Below are positions 15,701 through 24,623 of a DNA stretch of 42,011 bases, piece after piece. This DNA is from Rhodospirillales bacterium (GTDB lineage: Bacteria; Pseudomonadota; Alphaproteobacteria; Acetobacterales; Acetobacteraceae), in the NCBI GenBank assembly GCA_028869995.1, contig JAGWQN010000019.1:1-42011 (forward strand), read 5' to 3'. Made by a program: the position numbers and the translations under genes. Position 1 is the first letter of the stretch. Each line of letters opens with the position of its first letter. Under the pieces are notes generated by a model. It was not told the origin of the DNA, did not search any database, and was given only the letters and a program-made list of their open reading frames with translations.

Positions 15701-16743
15701 TGTCCGCGCCCGCCAGCCTCAACACCGTGCCGTTCGTCAGCGTCGACGCGATGATGAAGCTCATCAACCGCCTCGGCGCCGAGCGTTTCATCACCGATCT
15801 CGCCACCTACATCGAGGAAGATTTCCGCCGCTGGGAGAGCTTCCACAAGACCGCGCGCGTGGCCGCGCACTCGCCGGACGGCGTGATCGAGCTGATGCCG
15901 GCCAGCCACGCGACGCTCTATGCCTTCAAGTACGTCAACGGCCACCCCAGGAACACGCGCAGCGGGCGGCAGACCGTCACCGCCTTCGGCCTGCTCGCCG
16001 ACGTGGCCACCGGCTACCCGATCCTGCTCTCGGAGATGACGCTGCTGACGGCGATGCGCACCGCGGCGACCTCGGCGGTCGCGGCGAGATACCTCGCCCC
16101 GCCGGCGGCGCGCACGATGGCGCTGATCGGCAACGGCGCACAGTCCGAGTTCCAGGCGCTGGCGTTCCGCTCCCTGCTCGGGATCGGGCGCGTGCGCCTC
16201 TACGACATCGACCCCGCGGCGACGCGCAAATGCGCCGCCAACCTCGCCCGCCTCGGCTTCGAGGTGGCCGCCTGCACCTCCGTCGCCGAGGCCGTGCAGG
16301 GGGTGGAGATCATCACCACCGCGACCGCCGACAAGCAATACGCCACCATCCTCGGGGACAACCTGGTGGGCGCGGGCATGCACATCAACGCGATCGGCGG
16401 CGACTGTCCGGGCAAGACCGAGTTGCACCGCGACATCCTTCTGCGCGCCAGCATCTTCGTCGAATACCCGCCGCAGACGCGCATCGAGGGCGAGATCCAG
16501 CAGCTGCCGGCCGAGCATCCGGTCGAGGAGCTGTGGCGGGTGGTCGCCGGCCAGGCGCCCGGCCGGCGCGACGCGGACGAGATCACCCTGTTCGACTCCG
16601 TGGGCTTCGCAATCGAGGATTTTTCGGCCCTGCGCTATGTCCACGACCAGGTGCTGCAGGCGCCGGGGGTCGAGAAGCTCGACATGCTGGCCGATCCCGA
16701 CGACCCGCGCGACCTGTTCGGCATGATCCTGCGCGCGGCCTGA
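15700..16743 (+). CDS. Ornithine cyclodeaminase
   Basis: 347 residues. It converts L-ornithine to L-proline and ammonia using bound NAD. The features are an Arg/Lys-rich substrate site early on (TARVAAHS, FKYVNGHP), the strand-turn LIGNGAQSEFQALAF near 143-157 as the dinucleotide site, and NAIGGDCPGKTEL carrying the catalytic Asp of the mu-crystallin family. The length equals that of characterised bacterial OCDs (about 350), and IEGEIQQL is typical of true OCD. It is coupled to arginase by overlap and followed 65 bases later by putA, so the three enzymes take arginine to glutamate. Confidence 0.92.
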   Translation: MSAPASLNTVPFVSVDAMMKLINRLGAERFITDLATYIEEDFRRWESFHKTARVAAHSPDGVIELMPASHATLYAFKYVNGHPRNTRSGRQTVTAFGLLADVATGYPILLSEMTLLTAMRTAATSAVAARYLAPPAARTMALIGNGAQSEFQALAFRSLLGIGRVRLYDIDPAATRKCAANLARLGFEVAACTSVAEAVQGVEIITTATADKQYATILGDNLVGAGMHINAIGGDCPGKTELHRDILLRASIFVEYPPQTRIEGEIQQLPAEHPVEELWRVVAGQAPGRRDADEITLFDSVGFAIEDFSALRYVHDQVLQAPGVEKLDMLADPDDPRDLFGMILRAA

Positions 16744-16808
16744 CGACAGGCCCCTTCCATCCGCCAGTGCCGGTGCGGCATGCTGCGGCGAGCCAAACGG
16801 GGGAGCGC

Positions 16809-19800
16809 ATGACGCACGAACGGCCTTTCGCCGCCTTCGCCGCCGACCGCGTCGGGCGTGACGCCCTGCGCCGGCGCATCACCGACGCCACGCGCCGCCC
16901 CGAGAGCGAGTGCCTGCCGCCGCTGCTGCAGGCGGCCCGCCTGCCGTCGGAGGTCCTGGCCACGGCCGAGACGACCGCCACGCGGCTGATCACGACGCTG
17001 CGCGCGCGCCGCCTCGGCGGCAGCGTCGAGGGGCTGATGCAGGAATATGCGCTCTCGAGCGAGGAGGGGGTGGCGCTGATGTGCCTCGCAGAGGCGCTGC
17101 TGCGCATCCCCGATTCGGCAACGCGCGACGCGCTGATCCGCGACAAGATCGGCGGCGGCGACTGGCGCGCCCATCTCGGCCACTCGCCCTCCCTGTTCGT
17201 CAACGCGGCAACCTGGGGCCTGGTGGTGACCGGCAGCCTGACCTCGCTCGCCAGCGAGACGGGACTTTCCGGCGCCCTGGCGCGCCTCGTCACGCGTGGC
17301 GGCGAACCGCTGATCCGCCGCGGCGTCGATGTCGCGATGCGCCTGCTCGGCGAGCAATTCGTCATGGGCGAGACGATTCCCCAGGCCCTCGCCCGCGCCC
17401 GCGCCCGCGAGGCGCAGGGTTTCCGCCACTCCTACGACATGCTGGGCGAGGCCGCGGCGACGGCCGCCGATGCGCGCCGCTACCGCGACGCCTACGCCGC
17501 GGCGATCCACGCCATCGGCGCCGCCGCCGAAGGCCGCGGGCCGATCGAGGGGCCGGGCATTTCGATCAAGCTCTCGGCGCTGCACCCGCGCTACAGCCGG
17601 GCGCAGCGCCAGCGCATGCTGGCCGAGCTCTATCCCGTCCTGCGCGAACTCGTGCTGCTGGCGCGACGTTACGATATCGGCATTAACCTGGACGCCGAGG
17701 AGGCCGACCGGCTGGAGCCGTCGCTCGACCTGCTGGAAGCGCTGTGCCGCGAGCCCGCGCTCGCCGGCTGGGGCGGCATCGGCTTTGTCGTGCAGGCCTA
17801 CCAGAAGCGCGCGCCCTATGTGCTCGACTGGATCGTGGCCCTGGGGCGCGCAACCGGGCACCGGCTGATGCTGCGCCTGGTCAAGGGCGCCTACTGGGAC
17901 GCCGAGATCAAGCGCGCGCAGCTCGACGGGCTCGCCGACTACCCGGTCTATACCCGCAAGGTGCACACCGACGTCGCCTACCTCGCCTGCGCGCGCAAGC
18001 TGCTGGCGGCACCGGACGCGGTGTTTGCACAGTTTGCCACCCACAATGCGATGACGCTCGCCGCGGTGCACGCGCTCGCCGGCGCCGACGCGCCGCGCCA
18101 TGCCTACGAGTTCCAGTGCCTGCACGGCATGGGCGAGCCGCTTTACGAACAGGTGGTGGGAAACGAGCGGCTCGGCCGTCCCTGCCGGATCTACGCCCCG
18201 GTGGGCACGCACGAGACCCTGCTCGCCTATCTGGTGCGCCGGCTGCTCGAAAACGGCGCCAACGCCTCGTTCGTCCACCGCATCGCCGACACCTCCGTCC
18301 CCGTCGCCGAGCTGGTGGCCGACCCGGTGGCGCAGGCGGCGGCGATCGTGCCGCCGGGACAGCCGCATCCGGCGATCCTGCTGCCGCGCGACATGCTGGG
18401 CGGGCGCGCGAACGCCCTCGGACTCGACCTCGCCGACGAGAACGTGCTGGAGGCGCTGGCCACGACATGCGTCGGCGCCGGCTACTGGCACGCCAGCCCA
18501 TTGCTGGCCGACGGCCCAGCACGGGGTGCTCCGCGCGAGTTGTTCAACCCCGCCGACCACACCGACATGGTCGGCACCGTCGTCGAGGCGGACCCTGCCA
18601 TTGTCGCCAGGGCGATCGCCTTCGCCGAGGCCGCGGCACCTGCCTGGGCCGCAACCGCGCCGGCCCGCCGTGCTGCGATCCTGCGCCGCGCCGCCGACCT
18701 GCTGGAAGCGCGCACCACGGCGCTGATACCGCTGATCGTTCGCGAGGCCGGCAAATCCATCGCCAACGCCGTGGGCGAGGTCCGGGAGGCCGTCGATTTC
18801 CTGCGCTACGATGCCGACGCGATTGCCGGCTTCGACAACGCAACGCACCGTCCGCTCGGCGCGGTGGTCGCCATCAGTCCGTGGAACTTCCCGCTTTCGA
18901 TCTTTACCGGCCAGGTCGCGGCGGCGCTCGCGGCCGGCAATGCGGTGCTCGCCAAGCCGGCACCGGAGACGCCGCTGGTTGCGGCCGAGGCCGTGGCGAT
19001 CCTGCACGAGGCCGGCGTTCCGGCGGCGGCGCTGCAACTGCTGCCTGGCGGCACCACGACCGGCGCCGCCCTGGTCGCCGACCGGCGCATACGCGGCGTG
19101 CTGTTCACCGGCTCGACGGAGGCGGCACGGCACATCCAGGCAAGCCTCGCCCATCGGATGGACGACGTGCCCGTGCCGCTGATCGCCGAGACCGGCGGGC
19201 AGAACGCGATGGTCGTCGATTCGTCGGCGTTGCCCGAGCAGGTGGTGGCCGATGCCATCCGTTCCGCTTTCGACTCGGCCGGGCAACGTTGCTCGGCCCT
19301 GCGGGTGCTGTGCGTGCAGGAGGACGCCGCCGACCGCATCTTCAGCATGCTGCGCGGGGCGATGCGCGAACTCGCGATCGGCAACCCCGACCGGCTTGCG
19401 ACCGATATCGGCCCGGTGATCTCGGCGCGCGCGCGCGACACGATCCTCGCCCATATCGGCGCGATGCGCGCCCGCGGCCATGCCGTCGAAACATTGCCGC
19501 TGCCCGACGATTGCGCGGACGGCACCTTCGTCGCGCCGACCCTGATCGAGATCCAGGACATGTCCGAGCTCGAGCGCGAGGTGTTCGGCCCGGTGCTGCA
19601 CCTGCTGCGCTTCCGGCGCGACCGGCTGGACGCGCTGATCGGCAGCATCAACGCCACCGGCTACGCGCTCACCTTCGGCGTGCACACCCGTATCGCCGAA
19701 ACCGAGGCACGTGCAACGACCCTTGCCGCCGCGGGCAATATCTATGTCAACCGCGACCTGATCGGCGCCGTGGTGGGCGTGCAGCCGTTCGGCGGGCGCA

Positions 19801-20393
19801 ATCTTTCCGGAACCGGTCCGAAAGCCGGCGGACCGCTCTACCTGCGCCGCCTGATGGCAAGCGCGCCGCCGCCGCTCCGGGGCCGGCCCGCGCAGCCCGC
19901 CCTGGACTGGCACGCGCATCTCGCCGCCCAGGGTTCGCCCGTCGCCGCACCGGCCGCCGCGCTGATCGCCACCTCACCGCTCGGCTACGCTGCCGAACTG
20001 CAGGGCGCCGTGGGCGAGCGCAACCGCTACGAGCTGGTGCCGCGCGGGACGGTCCTCTGCCTGGGCGAACGGCCGGAGCTTGCCATCGCCGCCGCGCTCG
20101 CGACCGGCAACCGCGCCCTGGTCACCGCCGGCACGATGGTCCCGCCGGCCCTTGCCGGCCACATCGTTGCGGTTGCGGACTGGCGGCGCGAAGCCTTCGA
20201 CGCCGTGCTCTTCGAAGGCGCTGCCGACGCGGCGCGCACACTGGCCGAGGAGCTTTCGCGCCGGCCCGGACCGATCGTGACCCTGCAGACCGCGGCCGGC
20301 GGCTTCTGCCTCGACCTGCTCGTCGCCGAGCGCAGCATCAGCGTCAACACCGCCGCGGCCGGCGGCAACGCGACGCTGATGGCGCTCGTCTAG
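16809..20393 (+). CDS. putA: Bifunctional proline dehydrogenase / glutamate-semialdehyde dehydrogenase
   Basis: 1194 residues from the ATG at 16809 (GGGGGAGC upstream). The FAD-dependent proline dehydrogenase barrel covers roughly 150-510 (LRLVKGAYWDAEIKRAQ, YEFQCLHGMGEPLYEQV). The P5C/aldehyde dehydrogenase domain covers about 570-1015, with SPWNFPLSIFTG, catalytic Glu794 (AETGGQN) and nucleophile Cys828 (GQRCSALR). A further domain of about 170 residues follows, matching the C-terminal ALDH-superfamily domain that caps the substrate tunnel in long PutAs. No ribbon-helix-helix domain is visible at the N-terminus, so unlike Escherichia PutA it should not act as its own repressor; the divergent Lrp-type protein is the obvious regulator. 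Confidence 0.95.
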   Translation: MTHERPFAAFAADRVGRDALRRRITDATRRPESECLPPLLQAARLPSEVLATAETTATRLITTLRARRLGGSVEGLMQEYALSSEEGVALMCLAEALLRIPDSATRDALIRDKIGGGDWRAHLGHSPSLFVNAATWGLVVTGSLTSLASETGLSGALARLVTRGGEPLIRRGVDVAMRLLGEQFVMGETIPQALARARAREAQGFRHSYDMLGEAAATAADARRYRDAYAAAIHAIGAAAEGRGPIEGPGISIKLSALHPRYSRAQRQRMLAELYPVLRELVLLARRYDIGINLDAEEADRLEPSLDLLEALCREPALAGWGGIGFVVQAYQKRAPYVLDWIVALGRATGHRLMLRLVKGAYWDAEIKRAQLDGLADYPVYTRKVHTDVAYLACARKLLAAPDAVFAQFATHNAMTLAAVHALAGADAPRHAYEFQCLHGMGEPLYEQVVGNERLGRPCRIYAPVGTHETLLAYLVRRLLENGANASFVHRIADTSVPVAELVADPVAQAAAIVPPGQPHPAILLPRDMLGGRANALGLDLADENVLEALATTCVGAGYWHASPLLADGPARGAPRELFNPADHTDMVGTVVEADPAIVARAIAFAEAAAPAWAATAPARRAAILRRAADLLEARTTALIPLIVREAGKSIANAVGEVREAVDFLRYDADAIAGFDNATHRPLGAVVAISPWNFPLSIFTGQVAAALAAGNAVLAKPAPETPLVAAEAVAILHEAGVPAAALQLLPGGTTTGAALVADRRIRGVLFTGSTEAARHIQASLAHRMDDVPVPLIAETGGQNAMVVDSSALPEQVVADAIRSAFDSAGQRCSALRVLCVQEDAADRIFSMLRGAMRELAIGNPDRLATDIGPVISARARDTILAHIGAMRARGHAVETLPLPDDCADGTFVAPTLIEIQDMSELEREVFGPVLHLLRFRRDRLDALIGSINATGYALTFGVHTRIAETEARATTLAAAGNIYVNRDLIGAVVGVQPFGGRNLSGTGPKAGGPLYLRRLMASAPPPLRGRPAQPALDWHAHLAAQGSPVAAPAAALIATSPLGYAAELQGAVGERNRYELVPRGTVLCLGERPELAIAAALATGNRALVTAGTMVPPALAGHIVAVADWRREAFDAVLFEGAADAARTLAEELSRRPGPIVTLQTAAGGFCLDLLVAERSISVNTAAAGGNATLMALV

Positions 20394-20450
20394 CGCGAGA
20401 GCCGGCGAGAGAAAGACCCGCCCCGTCCGAGCCTGGGCAGCGGAGCCGCT

Positions 20451-21452
20451 CTACAGGGCAACGTCGAGCATGATCTTGCCGATATGCGCGCTGCTCTGCA
20501 TCAGCGCGTGCGCCTGCGCGACCTCGGCGAGCGGGAATCGTCGATGGATGATCGGTCCGCAGCGCCCGGCGGCGAGAACCGGCCAGACCATCTCGTGCAG
20601 CGCCGCGGCGATCCTGCCCTTCTGCGCCGTGGTGCGCGGACGCATGGTCGAGCCGCAGACGGTGAGCCGGCGTACCATGATCGGCGCCAGGTCGAAGCCT
20701 TCGAGCCGGGAGCCCTGCAGGAAAGCGATCAGCACCAGCCGTCCCTCGAGCGCGAGCGCGCGGATGTTGCGCGGGAAATAGGCGGCGCCAACCATGTCGA
20801 GCACCACGTCGACGCCCCTGCCCCCGGTCCGCTCACGCACCACCTCGAGGAAGTCGGTCTCGCGGTAGTTGATCGCGACCGCCCCGAGCGCGGCCGCGGC
20901 CTCCACCTTTTCCGCGCTGCCGACCGTCGTGAACACCTGGGCGCCGAACTCCCGGGCGAGCTGGATCGCTGTGACGCCGATCCCAGACGTGCCGCCATGG
21001 ATCAGCACCGTCTCGCCGGCGGCCAGGCGGCCGAGCATGAACAGGTTGGCCCAGACCGTGAAATAGGTCTCCGGCAGCGCCGCGGCGCGCAGCGCGTCGT
21101 AGCCCGCCGGCCAGGGCAGCGTCTGAGCCGCCGGCGCCGTGGCATACTCGGCATAGCCGCCACCATTGGTCAGCGCGCAGACCCGCTCGCCCGGCCGGTA
21201 GCGCGTCACCTCGGCACCAACCGCGACCACCTCTCCCGCGACCTCGAGGCCGAGCAGCGGGCTCGCGCCCGGCGGCGGCGGGTAGGCGCCCTGGCGCTGC
21301 GCCACGTCCGGCCGGTTCACCCCGGCGGCGAGCACGCGGATCAGCACCTCGTCCGCCCGCGGCGTCGGCACCGGCCCTTCGACCAGTTCCATCACCTCGG
21401 GTCCGCCCGGAGCCGCGCAGGCGATATGTTTCATCGTCGTCGGCAGGCGCAT
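20451..21452 (-). CDS. NAD(P)H-quinone oxidoreductase (zinc-free MDR family)
   Basis: 333 residues from the ATG at 21452, with AGGGAG eight bases upstream; MKHIACAAPGG at 21434 is an alternative. It is a medium-chain reductase of the quinone-oxidoreductase/PIG3 type: N-terminal GroES-like part with AAGVNRPDVAQRQGAYPPPPG, then a nucleotide fold with VLIHGGTSGIGVTAIQLAREFGA. The structural-zinc cysteine cluster of alcohol dehydrogenases is missing. It reduces quinones or conjugated carbonyls with NADPH. The gene follows ygjP-like on the same strand but a GC hairpin lies between them. Confidence 0.9.
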   Translation of the reverse strand: MRLPTTMKHIACAAPGGPEVMELVEGPVPTPRADEVLIRVLAAGVNRPDVAQRQGAYPPPPGASPLLGLEVAGEVVAVGAEVTRYRPGERVCALTNGGGYAEYATAPAAQTLPWPAGYDALRAAALPETYFTVWANLFMLGRLAAGETVLIHGGTSGIGVTAIQLAREFGAQVFTTVGSAEKVEAAAALGAVAINYRETDFLEVVRERTGGRGVDVVLDMVGAAYFPRNIRALALEGRLVLIAFLQGSRLEGFDLAPIMVRRLTVCGSTMRPRTTAQKGRIAAALHEMVWPVLAAGRCGPIIHRRFPLAEVAQAHALMQSSAHIGKIMLDVAL

Positions 21453-21492
21453 CGCCTGATCTCCCTCTCGCCCACTGTCGCATGGGCTCATG

Positions 21493-21516
21493 GCCGCCGG
21501 AACGCGCGCCGGCGGC
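21493..21516. terminator. GC-rich hairpin between YgjP-like and quinone reductase genes
   Basis: GCCGCCGG and CCGGCGGC are perfect 8-base arms with an 8-base loop, in the 90-base gap after the stop of the metallopeptidase gene. It may end or attenuate transcription; no T-run follows on either strand. Confidence 0.4.
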
Positions 21517-21542
21517 GCGGTCGGGACCGGTTGTGGTGGAAC

Positions 21543-22244
21543 TCAGCCGACGCGCAGCAGCCTCGGCCCCTCGTCGTGCAGCCAGCGCATCGCACGGTCG
21601 GTGTGCGGTGTCATGGTCGCGACCAGCGCCCAGAAGCGGCTGCCATGGTTCATGTGACGCAGATGCGCGACCTCGTGCGCGGCGACATAGTCCTGCACGA
21701 ACGGCGGCGCCATCACCAGCCGCCAGCAGAAGGCGAGGTCGCCGCGTGCCGAGCAGCTGCCCCAGCGGGTGCGCGTGTCCTTGACCGCGATGCGCCGCGG
21801 GCGCAGCCCCGTCGCCTCCGCCTTGGCCATGGCCAGCGTGGTGAAGCGATGCCGGGCCTCGCCGCGCAGGAAGTCGCCGACCCGGCGCGACAGGAACGTG
21901 GCCTCACCCGAGACCTGCAGCGTCCGTTCGCGCAGCTGCACGCCCGCGCGGCCGGCGGGCACATGGTGGATGCGGTGCATCTCGCCGTCGATCGGGACCA
22001 GCGCGCCGTCGGCAAACGGCAGGCGCAGCGGCAGGGCGGCGAGCCGGGCGGCGATCCACTCTGCGTTGTCGTGCAGCAGCCCCATGGCCGCCTGGTGTCC
22101 GGCGCGCAGCGGCAGGGTCACGACCACCGCACCGTCGGCAGGGTCGATGCGCAGGGAAATCCGCCGTGCCTGACGGCTGCGCCGCCAGCGGACCGGGGCC
22201 GGTCCGCTCGGCAGACGCAACAACTCCGGCTTGCTGGATTCCAT
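21543..22244 (-). CDS. YgjP-like (DUF45) M48-type metallopeptidase
   Basis: 233 residues. The family signature is clear: KDTRTRWGSCSARGDLAFCWRL at 155-176, then the zinc motif HEVAHLRHMNH with His190, Glu191, His194 and the nearby His200, followed by FWALV. By analogy with SprT/M48 proteins it is a cytosolic zinc-dependent protease or nuclease-associated factor; its substrates are unknown. The ATG at 22244 has AGGATGG upstream; 22253 is an alternative. It is followed by the quinone reductase gene. Confidence 0.88.
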   Translation of the reverse strand: MESSKPELLRLPSGPAPVRWRRSRQARRISLRIDPADGAVVVTLPLRAGHQAAMGLLHDNAEWIAARLAALPLRLPFADGALVPIDGEMHRIHHVPAGRAGVQLRERTLQVSGEATFLSRRVGDFLRGEARHRFTTLAMAKAEATGLRPRRIAVKDTRTRWGSCSARGDLAFCWRLVMAPPFVQDYVAAHEVAHLRHMNHGSRFWALVATMTPHTDRAMRWLHDEGPRLLRVG

Positions 22245-22329
22245 CGCCGCCATCCTGCCGTGCGGCGCGCGCCACCGCAACGATTTCGATGCTGTGGCGG
22301 GGAAGATTCCGCCCCGCCCTCCACGGAGC

Positions 22330-23541
22330 TCAGGCGCCGCGGTGGCGGTCGAGGTCGGGCAGGAGGCCGGCCAGCAGCCCCATCAGCGGCAGGAACGCGC
22401 AGAGCCGGTAGACCGCATCGATGCCCCAGGAATCGGCCAGCACACCGAGCACGGCAGCACCCACCCCGCCCATGCCGAAGGCGAAGCCGAAAAACAGCCC
22501 GGAGACGGCGCCGACCCGTCCGGGCATCAGTTCCGTCGCATAAACCAGGATGGCGGAGAAGGCGGAGGCGAGGATCAGCCCGATCGGGATCGTCAGCACC
22601 GTGGTCCAGAACAGATTGGCAAAGGGCAGGGCGAAGGTGAACGGGAAGACCCCGAGGATCGAGCCCCAGATCACGTAACGCCGGCCGATCCGGTCACCGA
22701 TCGGCCCGCCGAGGAACGTGCCGGCAGCGACGGCGGCAAGAAAAATGAAAAGATGGACTTGCGCACTGTCGACGGAGACACCGAAATGGTGAATCAGGTA
22801 AAATGTGTAGTACACGTTCAAGCTAGACAGATAAAAATATTTGGAAAATATCAGCAAAACCAGGACGGCAATTGTCGCCACCACGCGCTGCTGCGAGACG
22901 ACCGGCGCGGCATGTGCCGAACCGCGTGCGGCGCGCCGGCGCTGGTGTGTCGCCGACCAGCGCCCGACCGTGGTCAGCACCGCCATCGCCAGCAGGGCGG
23001 CGAGCGCGAACCAGGCGACGCTGTGCTGGCCGTAGGGCAGGACGACGAAGGCGGCGAGCAACGGGCCCATGGCTGAGCCGCAATTGCCGCCGACCTGGAA
23101 GAAGGACTGAGCGAAACCGAGCCGCCCGCCGGAGGCCGCGCGCGCGGTGCGCGAGGCTTCGGGGTGAAAGACCGCCGAGCCCATGCCGACCATGGCCGCG
23201 GCCAGCAGCAGCGCGGCGAACACGGGCGCGCGCGACAACACCAGCAGGCCCAGCAGCGAGACGCCCATCCCGGCCGCCAGCGAATAGGGCATCGGCCGCT
23301 TGTCGGTGAGGACGCCGACCAGCGGCTGCAGCAGGGAGGCGGTGATCTGGAACGTGAGCGCGATCAGGCCGACCTGGCCGAAAGTGAGCGCGAACTTGGT
23401 CTTGAGGATCGGATAGATCGACGGAATCAGCGATTGAATCGTGTCGTTGAGAAAATGGCTGAAACTCAGCGCCAGGAGCACCGGGATGACCGCGGTGGTC
23501 GCCGCCGCTGGGCCGCGCTCGCTTTGCGTCGTCGTCGACAA
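22330..23541 (-). CDS. MFS exporter of the fosmidomycin-resistance (Fsr) type
   Basis: 403 residues with twelve membrane segments. The N-terminus LSFSHFLNDTIQSLIPSIYP and the first-loop LLQPLVGVLTDKRPMPYSL are diagnostic of the Fsr group, as are AVFHPEASRTARAASGGRLG and GGPIGDRIGRRYVIWGS. It would export fosmidomycin or a related small compound with protons. The start is taken as TTG at 23541, because no in-frame ATG or GTG precedes the first helix and GAGGGAT lies seven bases upstream. The reading frame is open further upstream but without family-like sequence. Confidence 0.88.
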   Translation of the reverse strand: MSTTTQSERGPAAATTAVIPVLLALSFSHFLNDTIQSLIPSIYPILKTKFALTFGQVGLIALTFQITASLLQPLVGVLTDKRPMPYSLAAGMGVSLLGLLVLSRAPVFAALLLAAAMVGMGSAVFHPEASRTARAASGGRLGFAQSFFQVGGNCGSAMGPLLAAFVVLPYGQHSVAWFALAALLAMAVLTTVGRWSATHQRRRAARGSAHAAPVVSQQRVVATIAVLVLLIFSKYFYLSSLNVYYTFYLIHHFGVSVDSAQVHLFIFLAAVAAGTFLGGPIGDRIGRRYVIWGSILGVFPFTFALPFANLFWTTVLTIPIGLILASAFSAILVYATELMPGRVGAVSGLFFGFAFGMGGVGAAVLGVLADSWGIDAVYRLCAFLPLMGLLAGLLPDLDRHRGA

Positions 23542-23560
23542 TGGCCGTATCCCTCGGTGA

Positions 23561-23580
23561 GTCCCCCATGGTGAGGGGAC
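23561..23580 (-). promoter_or_regulatory. Hairpin just upstream of the Fsr-type exporter start
   Basis: GTCCCC (23561-23566) and GGGGAC (23575-23580) pair around an 8-base loop, 20 bases before the TTG start on the minus strand. Depending on where transcription begins, it could be a 5' leader structure or the terminator of the lipoprotein gene upstream. Confidence 0.3.
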
Positions 23581-23612
23581 GTCGCCGGTCGCGCCAGCGG
23601 CCGCAGCGCGGA

Positions 23613-23873
23613 TCAGAAATCCGGCCAGCGCCGGGCTGGCATCGGCCCGTGCGGCACATCGGCGAGTTCCGCCGGCTCGTTGGGCAGCGCCTGCGGGTTG
23701 CTCCAGCAATCGGGGATACCGAGGCTCGCCGTGCAGTAGGGACCGAGATACGGCGCCTTCGCCGCCGCCGAGCGCACCGCGGGCGGCAGCACGGCGGGCG
23801 GCGGCGACGTGCAGCCGCCGAGCAGCAGGGGCGCGGACAACACCAGCAGTAGGAGCACGGGGCGGCGGAGCAT
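23613..23873 (-). CDS. Small proline-rich lipoprotein, unknown function
   Basis: 86 residues. The N-terminus is a lipoprotein signal: basic RR at 3-4, a leucine-rich core and lipobox LLGGC with Cys21 as the lipidated residue. The mature part begins TSPPPAVLPPAV and holds two cysteines (YCTASLGIPDCW) that could form a disulfide in the periplasm. No domain is recognised. It lies divergent from yfgM-bamB-der and upstream of the Fsr exporter on the same strand, 71 bases apart. Confidence 0.75.
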   Translation of the reverse strand: MLRRPVLLLLVLSAPLLLGGCTSPPPAVLPPAVRSAAAKAPYLGPYCTASLGIPDCWSNPQALPNEPAELADVPHGPMPARRWPDF

Positions 23874-23969
23874 GGGCAAGCCTAGACGGGTGCCGGTGAA
23901 CGGGAGGTTTGCGACGCTGGCAGCCCACGGCTATATCCCGCGCCTGCTGCGACGCGGGGATGAGCCGGT

Positions 23970-24623
23970 TTGTCCGATATTTTCGATGAAGTCGAACAGG
24001 AGCTGCGGGCCGACCGCGCCCGCAAGCTCCTGCAGCGCTACGGTGGCGTGCTGATCGCCGCCGCGGTCGTCGTGGTGGCGGCGGCGGGCGGGTGGAAGGC
24101 ATGGCAGGCCTGGCAGACGCGCCAGCGCAATGCGGTGGCGACGCTCTTTCTGGTGGCCGGCCAGGCCGCCGACAGCCCGGATGCGGCGACGCGCCAGAAA
24201 GCGGTGCCGGAGCTGCGCCAGGTCATCGCCCGTGGCGACGAGGGCTACAAGACCCTGGCGCGACTGCGCCTCGCCGCGGTGCTGGCAGGCACCGACCCCA
24301 AGGAGGCGCTCACACTCTGGAACCAGGTCGCAGGCGACGCGGCCGCCGATCCCCTGCTGCGCGACACGGCCTCCCTGGCCTGGGCCCTGCATGTGGTCGA
24401 TACCGGCGATGCCGGCATCGTCGGCGCCCGGCTCGCTGCTCTGGCGCGGCCCGAAAACCCGCTCCACGCGCTCGCCGAGGAAGCCCAGGCCCTGCTCGAT
24501 CTGCGGCTCGGCAAGCTGGCCGACGCCAAGGCCAAGCTGAAGGCGCTGATGGACGACACCACCGCGCCGCCGGGGGTGCGCGGGCGCGCCAGTGGCCTGT
24601 TGACCCAACTCGGAGGTTCGTGA
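23970..24623 (+). CDS. YfgM-like tetratricopeptide protein with N-terminal membrane anchor
   Basis: 217 residues from a TTG at 23970 (no ATG or GTG in frame nearby). Residues 1-22 are cytoplasmic (SDIFDEVEQELRADRARKLL), 25-45 form a single membrane helix, and the rest is helical repeat in the periplasm (PELRQVIARGDEGYKTLARLRLAAVL, LGKLADAKAKLKALMDD). This is the architecture of YfgM, a SecYEG/PpiD-associated chaperone partner. It overlaps bamB by one base (TGATG at 24621-24625), the same order as yfgM-bamB-der in gammaproteobacteria. Confidence 0.88.
   Translation: MSDIFDEVEQELRADRARKLLQRYGGVLIAAAVVVVAAAGGWKAWQAWQTRQRNAVATLFLVAGQAADSPDAATRQKAVPELRQVIARGDEGYKTLARLRLAAVLAGTDPKEALTLWNQVAGDAAADPLLRDTASLAWALHVVDTGDAGIVGARLAALARPENPLHALAEEAQALLDLRLGKLADAKAKLKALMDDTTAPPGVRGRASGLLTQLGGS

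Noticed and set aside
16635-19919. Reading frame of over 1000 codons on the minus strand
   Set aside because: It lies opposite ocd/putA, is low-complexity Arg/Gly/Ala-rich and matches nothing; long antisense frames are expected at this GC content.
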